NCBI GenBank assembly: GCA_028696715.1
Contig: JAQVGO010000005.1
Coordinates: 1-58,145 of the forward strand
Origin: Bacteroidales bacterium
GTDB taxonomy: Bacteria > Bacteroidota > Bacteroidia > Bacteroidales > F082
DNA: 58,145 bases
Direction of reading: 5' to 3'
A program made the position numbers and the translations under genes. Positions 57,550-58,145 of this stretch are shown here, piece by piece. A model generated the notes under the pieces. It was not told where the DNA came from and ran no database searches. It was given only the letters and a program-made list of their open reading frames with translations. The stretch's first letter is position 1. Every line of letters starts with the position of its first letter.

Positions 57550-58145
57550 TCAACCACGGGTGAAAACAGGCGTTTCGGGTGTAGATAATGCATCGTTATA
57601 GTGATATCCTTCTTCAACAAAACTTAAAAGTGCCTCCTTGTTAGTGGCTTTTTCTTTTATAAGGTGTCGTGTCATCAATCCGCGTGCTCTCTTCGCATAA
57701 AAACTTATGATTTTATACTCGCCGTTTTTATTGTCCTTAAAAACAGGTGAAATCACTTCCAATTTAGTGCCTTTCAGGTTTATACTTTTGAAATATTCGT
57801 TTGAGGCTAAATTAATTAAAACATTGGTATTCAATGATTTCATTTCAATTGAAATCTGTTTTATAATTTTCAACTTCCAAAAAGCATATAAATTCACATC
57901 CTTACCAACCTTCAGGTTTGTTCCCATTTCGAGTCGATGGGGAGCAATTTTATCAAGAGGCTTCAATAAACCATAAATTCCAGATAAAATCCGAAGATGT
58001 TTTTGGGCAAATTGTAACTCTTCATTCATTAAGGTGTTGGCATCAAGACCTTGATAAACATCACCTTTAAATGCAAAAACTGCTTCTTTCAGTTGTTGAT
58101 CACTCAGGTTTTTCCACTGTTGATACCGTTCATAATTCAGCCGGG
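57550..58145 (-). CDS. yaaA: YaaA/DUF328 peroxide-stress protein, 5' end beyond the window
   Basis: The reading frame continues upstream of the ATG at 58029 to the window edge (RLNYERYQQWKNLSDQQLKEAV, then FAFKGDVYQGLDANTL), so that ATG is internal. Diagnostic YaaA motifs are AFKGDVYQGLDA, RILSGIYGLLKPLDKIAPHRLEMGT, LINLASNEYFKSI and ISFYAKRARGLMTRHLI. YaaA in E. coli limits free intracellular iron during hydrogen peroxide stress and binds DNA. At least 198 residues are present, with roughly 55 missing at the N-terminus judging by the family's usual length. Confidence 0.93.
   Translation of the reverse strand, partial: RLNYERYQQWKNLSDQQLKEAVFAFKGDVYQGLDANTLMNEELQFAQKHLRILSGIYGLLKPLDKIAPHRLEMGTNLKVGKDVNLYAFWKLKIIKQISIEMKSLNTNVLINLASNEYFKSINLKGTKLEVISPVFKDNKNGEYKIISFYAKRARGLMTRHLIKEKATNKEALLSFVEEGYHYNDALSTPETPVFTRG

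Overview
The window comes from a Bacteroidota chromosome, most likely a Bacteroidales-like lineage. Four points support this. Four proteins end in type IX secretion (T9SS) C-terminal sorting domains. LpxC and FabZ are fused in one polypeptide. A complete Bat (Bacteroides aerotolerance) operon is present. Most promoters that can be seen use the Bacteroidota -7 box TAnnTTTG, sometimes with TTG about 19 nt upstream. Start sites generally lack a strong Shine-Dalgarno sequence although the 16S 3' end keeps CCTCC. No species call is made, because that needs a 16S search.

Layout. 1-120: 3' end of a tRNA-Ser and a terminator. 153-6348 (minus): a chromosome-segregation and housekeeping run, PUR-alpha-like protein, then parA-parB-DUF5683-dapB-small lipoprotein-lepB-cyclophilin. 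6602-12027 (plus): a 2-oxoacid dehydrogenase E2, a DnaQ-type exonuclease, a fumarylacetoacetase-fold hydrolase, a small membrane protein and a secreted HExxH metallopeptidase. 12078-15836 (minus): lpxD-lpxC/fabZ-lpxA (lipid A) followed by DoxX. 16100-25787 (plus): moxR-DUF58-BatD-like-batA-batB-batC-batD-batE and a degenerate transglutaminase-like lipoprotein. 26061-31274: two T9SS cargo proteins. 31528-37586: an outer-membrane protein, a 42-residue lipoprotein, ung, an OmpP1/FadL plus SGNH-lipoprotein pair, rdgB and ddl. 37738-41789: PASTA protein, T9SS protein, rluD. 41792-42083: a MITE-like element. 42095-46385 (minus): a TPR protein, a barrel/SPOR protein and a lysyl-endopeptidase-like T9SS protease. 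46546-51585: alaS, an M23 peptidase, a MerR regulator and hldD. 51634-57488 (minus): a complete rRNA operon (16S-tRNA-Ile-tRNA-Ala-23S-5S) with tandem promoters and a terminator. 57550-58145: yaaA, running off the edge.

Function. Most of the content is core cell-envelope biology (lipid A, LPS heptose, peptidoglycan precursor, outer-membrane transport, signal peptidase, secreted cargo) plus replication, segregation and translation genes. No CRISPR array, phage, toxin-antitoxin or obvious defence system is visible. The most unusual points are: a broken second tRNA-Ile inside the rRNA spacer carrying an 18-bp palindrome in its anticodon arm; a 292-bp inverted-repeat element with a 4-bp duplication that overlaps the rluD stop codon; a beta-propeller apparently nested inside a fibronectin-III-like module of a T9SS protein; a predicted lysine-specific secreted protease next to a barrel/SPOR fusion; and a repeat-containing, G-rich leader between two rRNA promoters.
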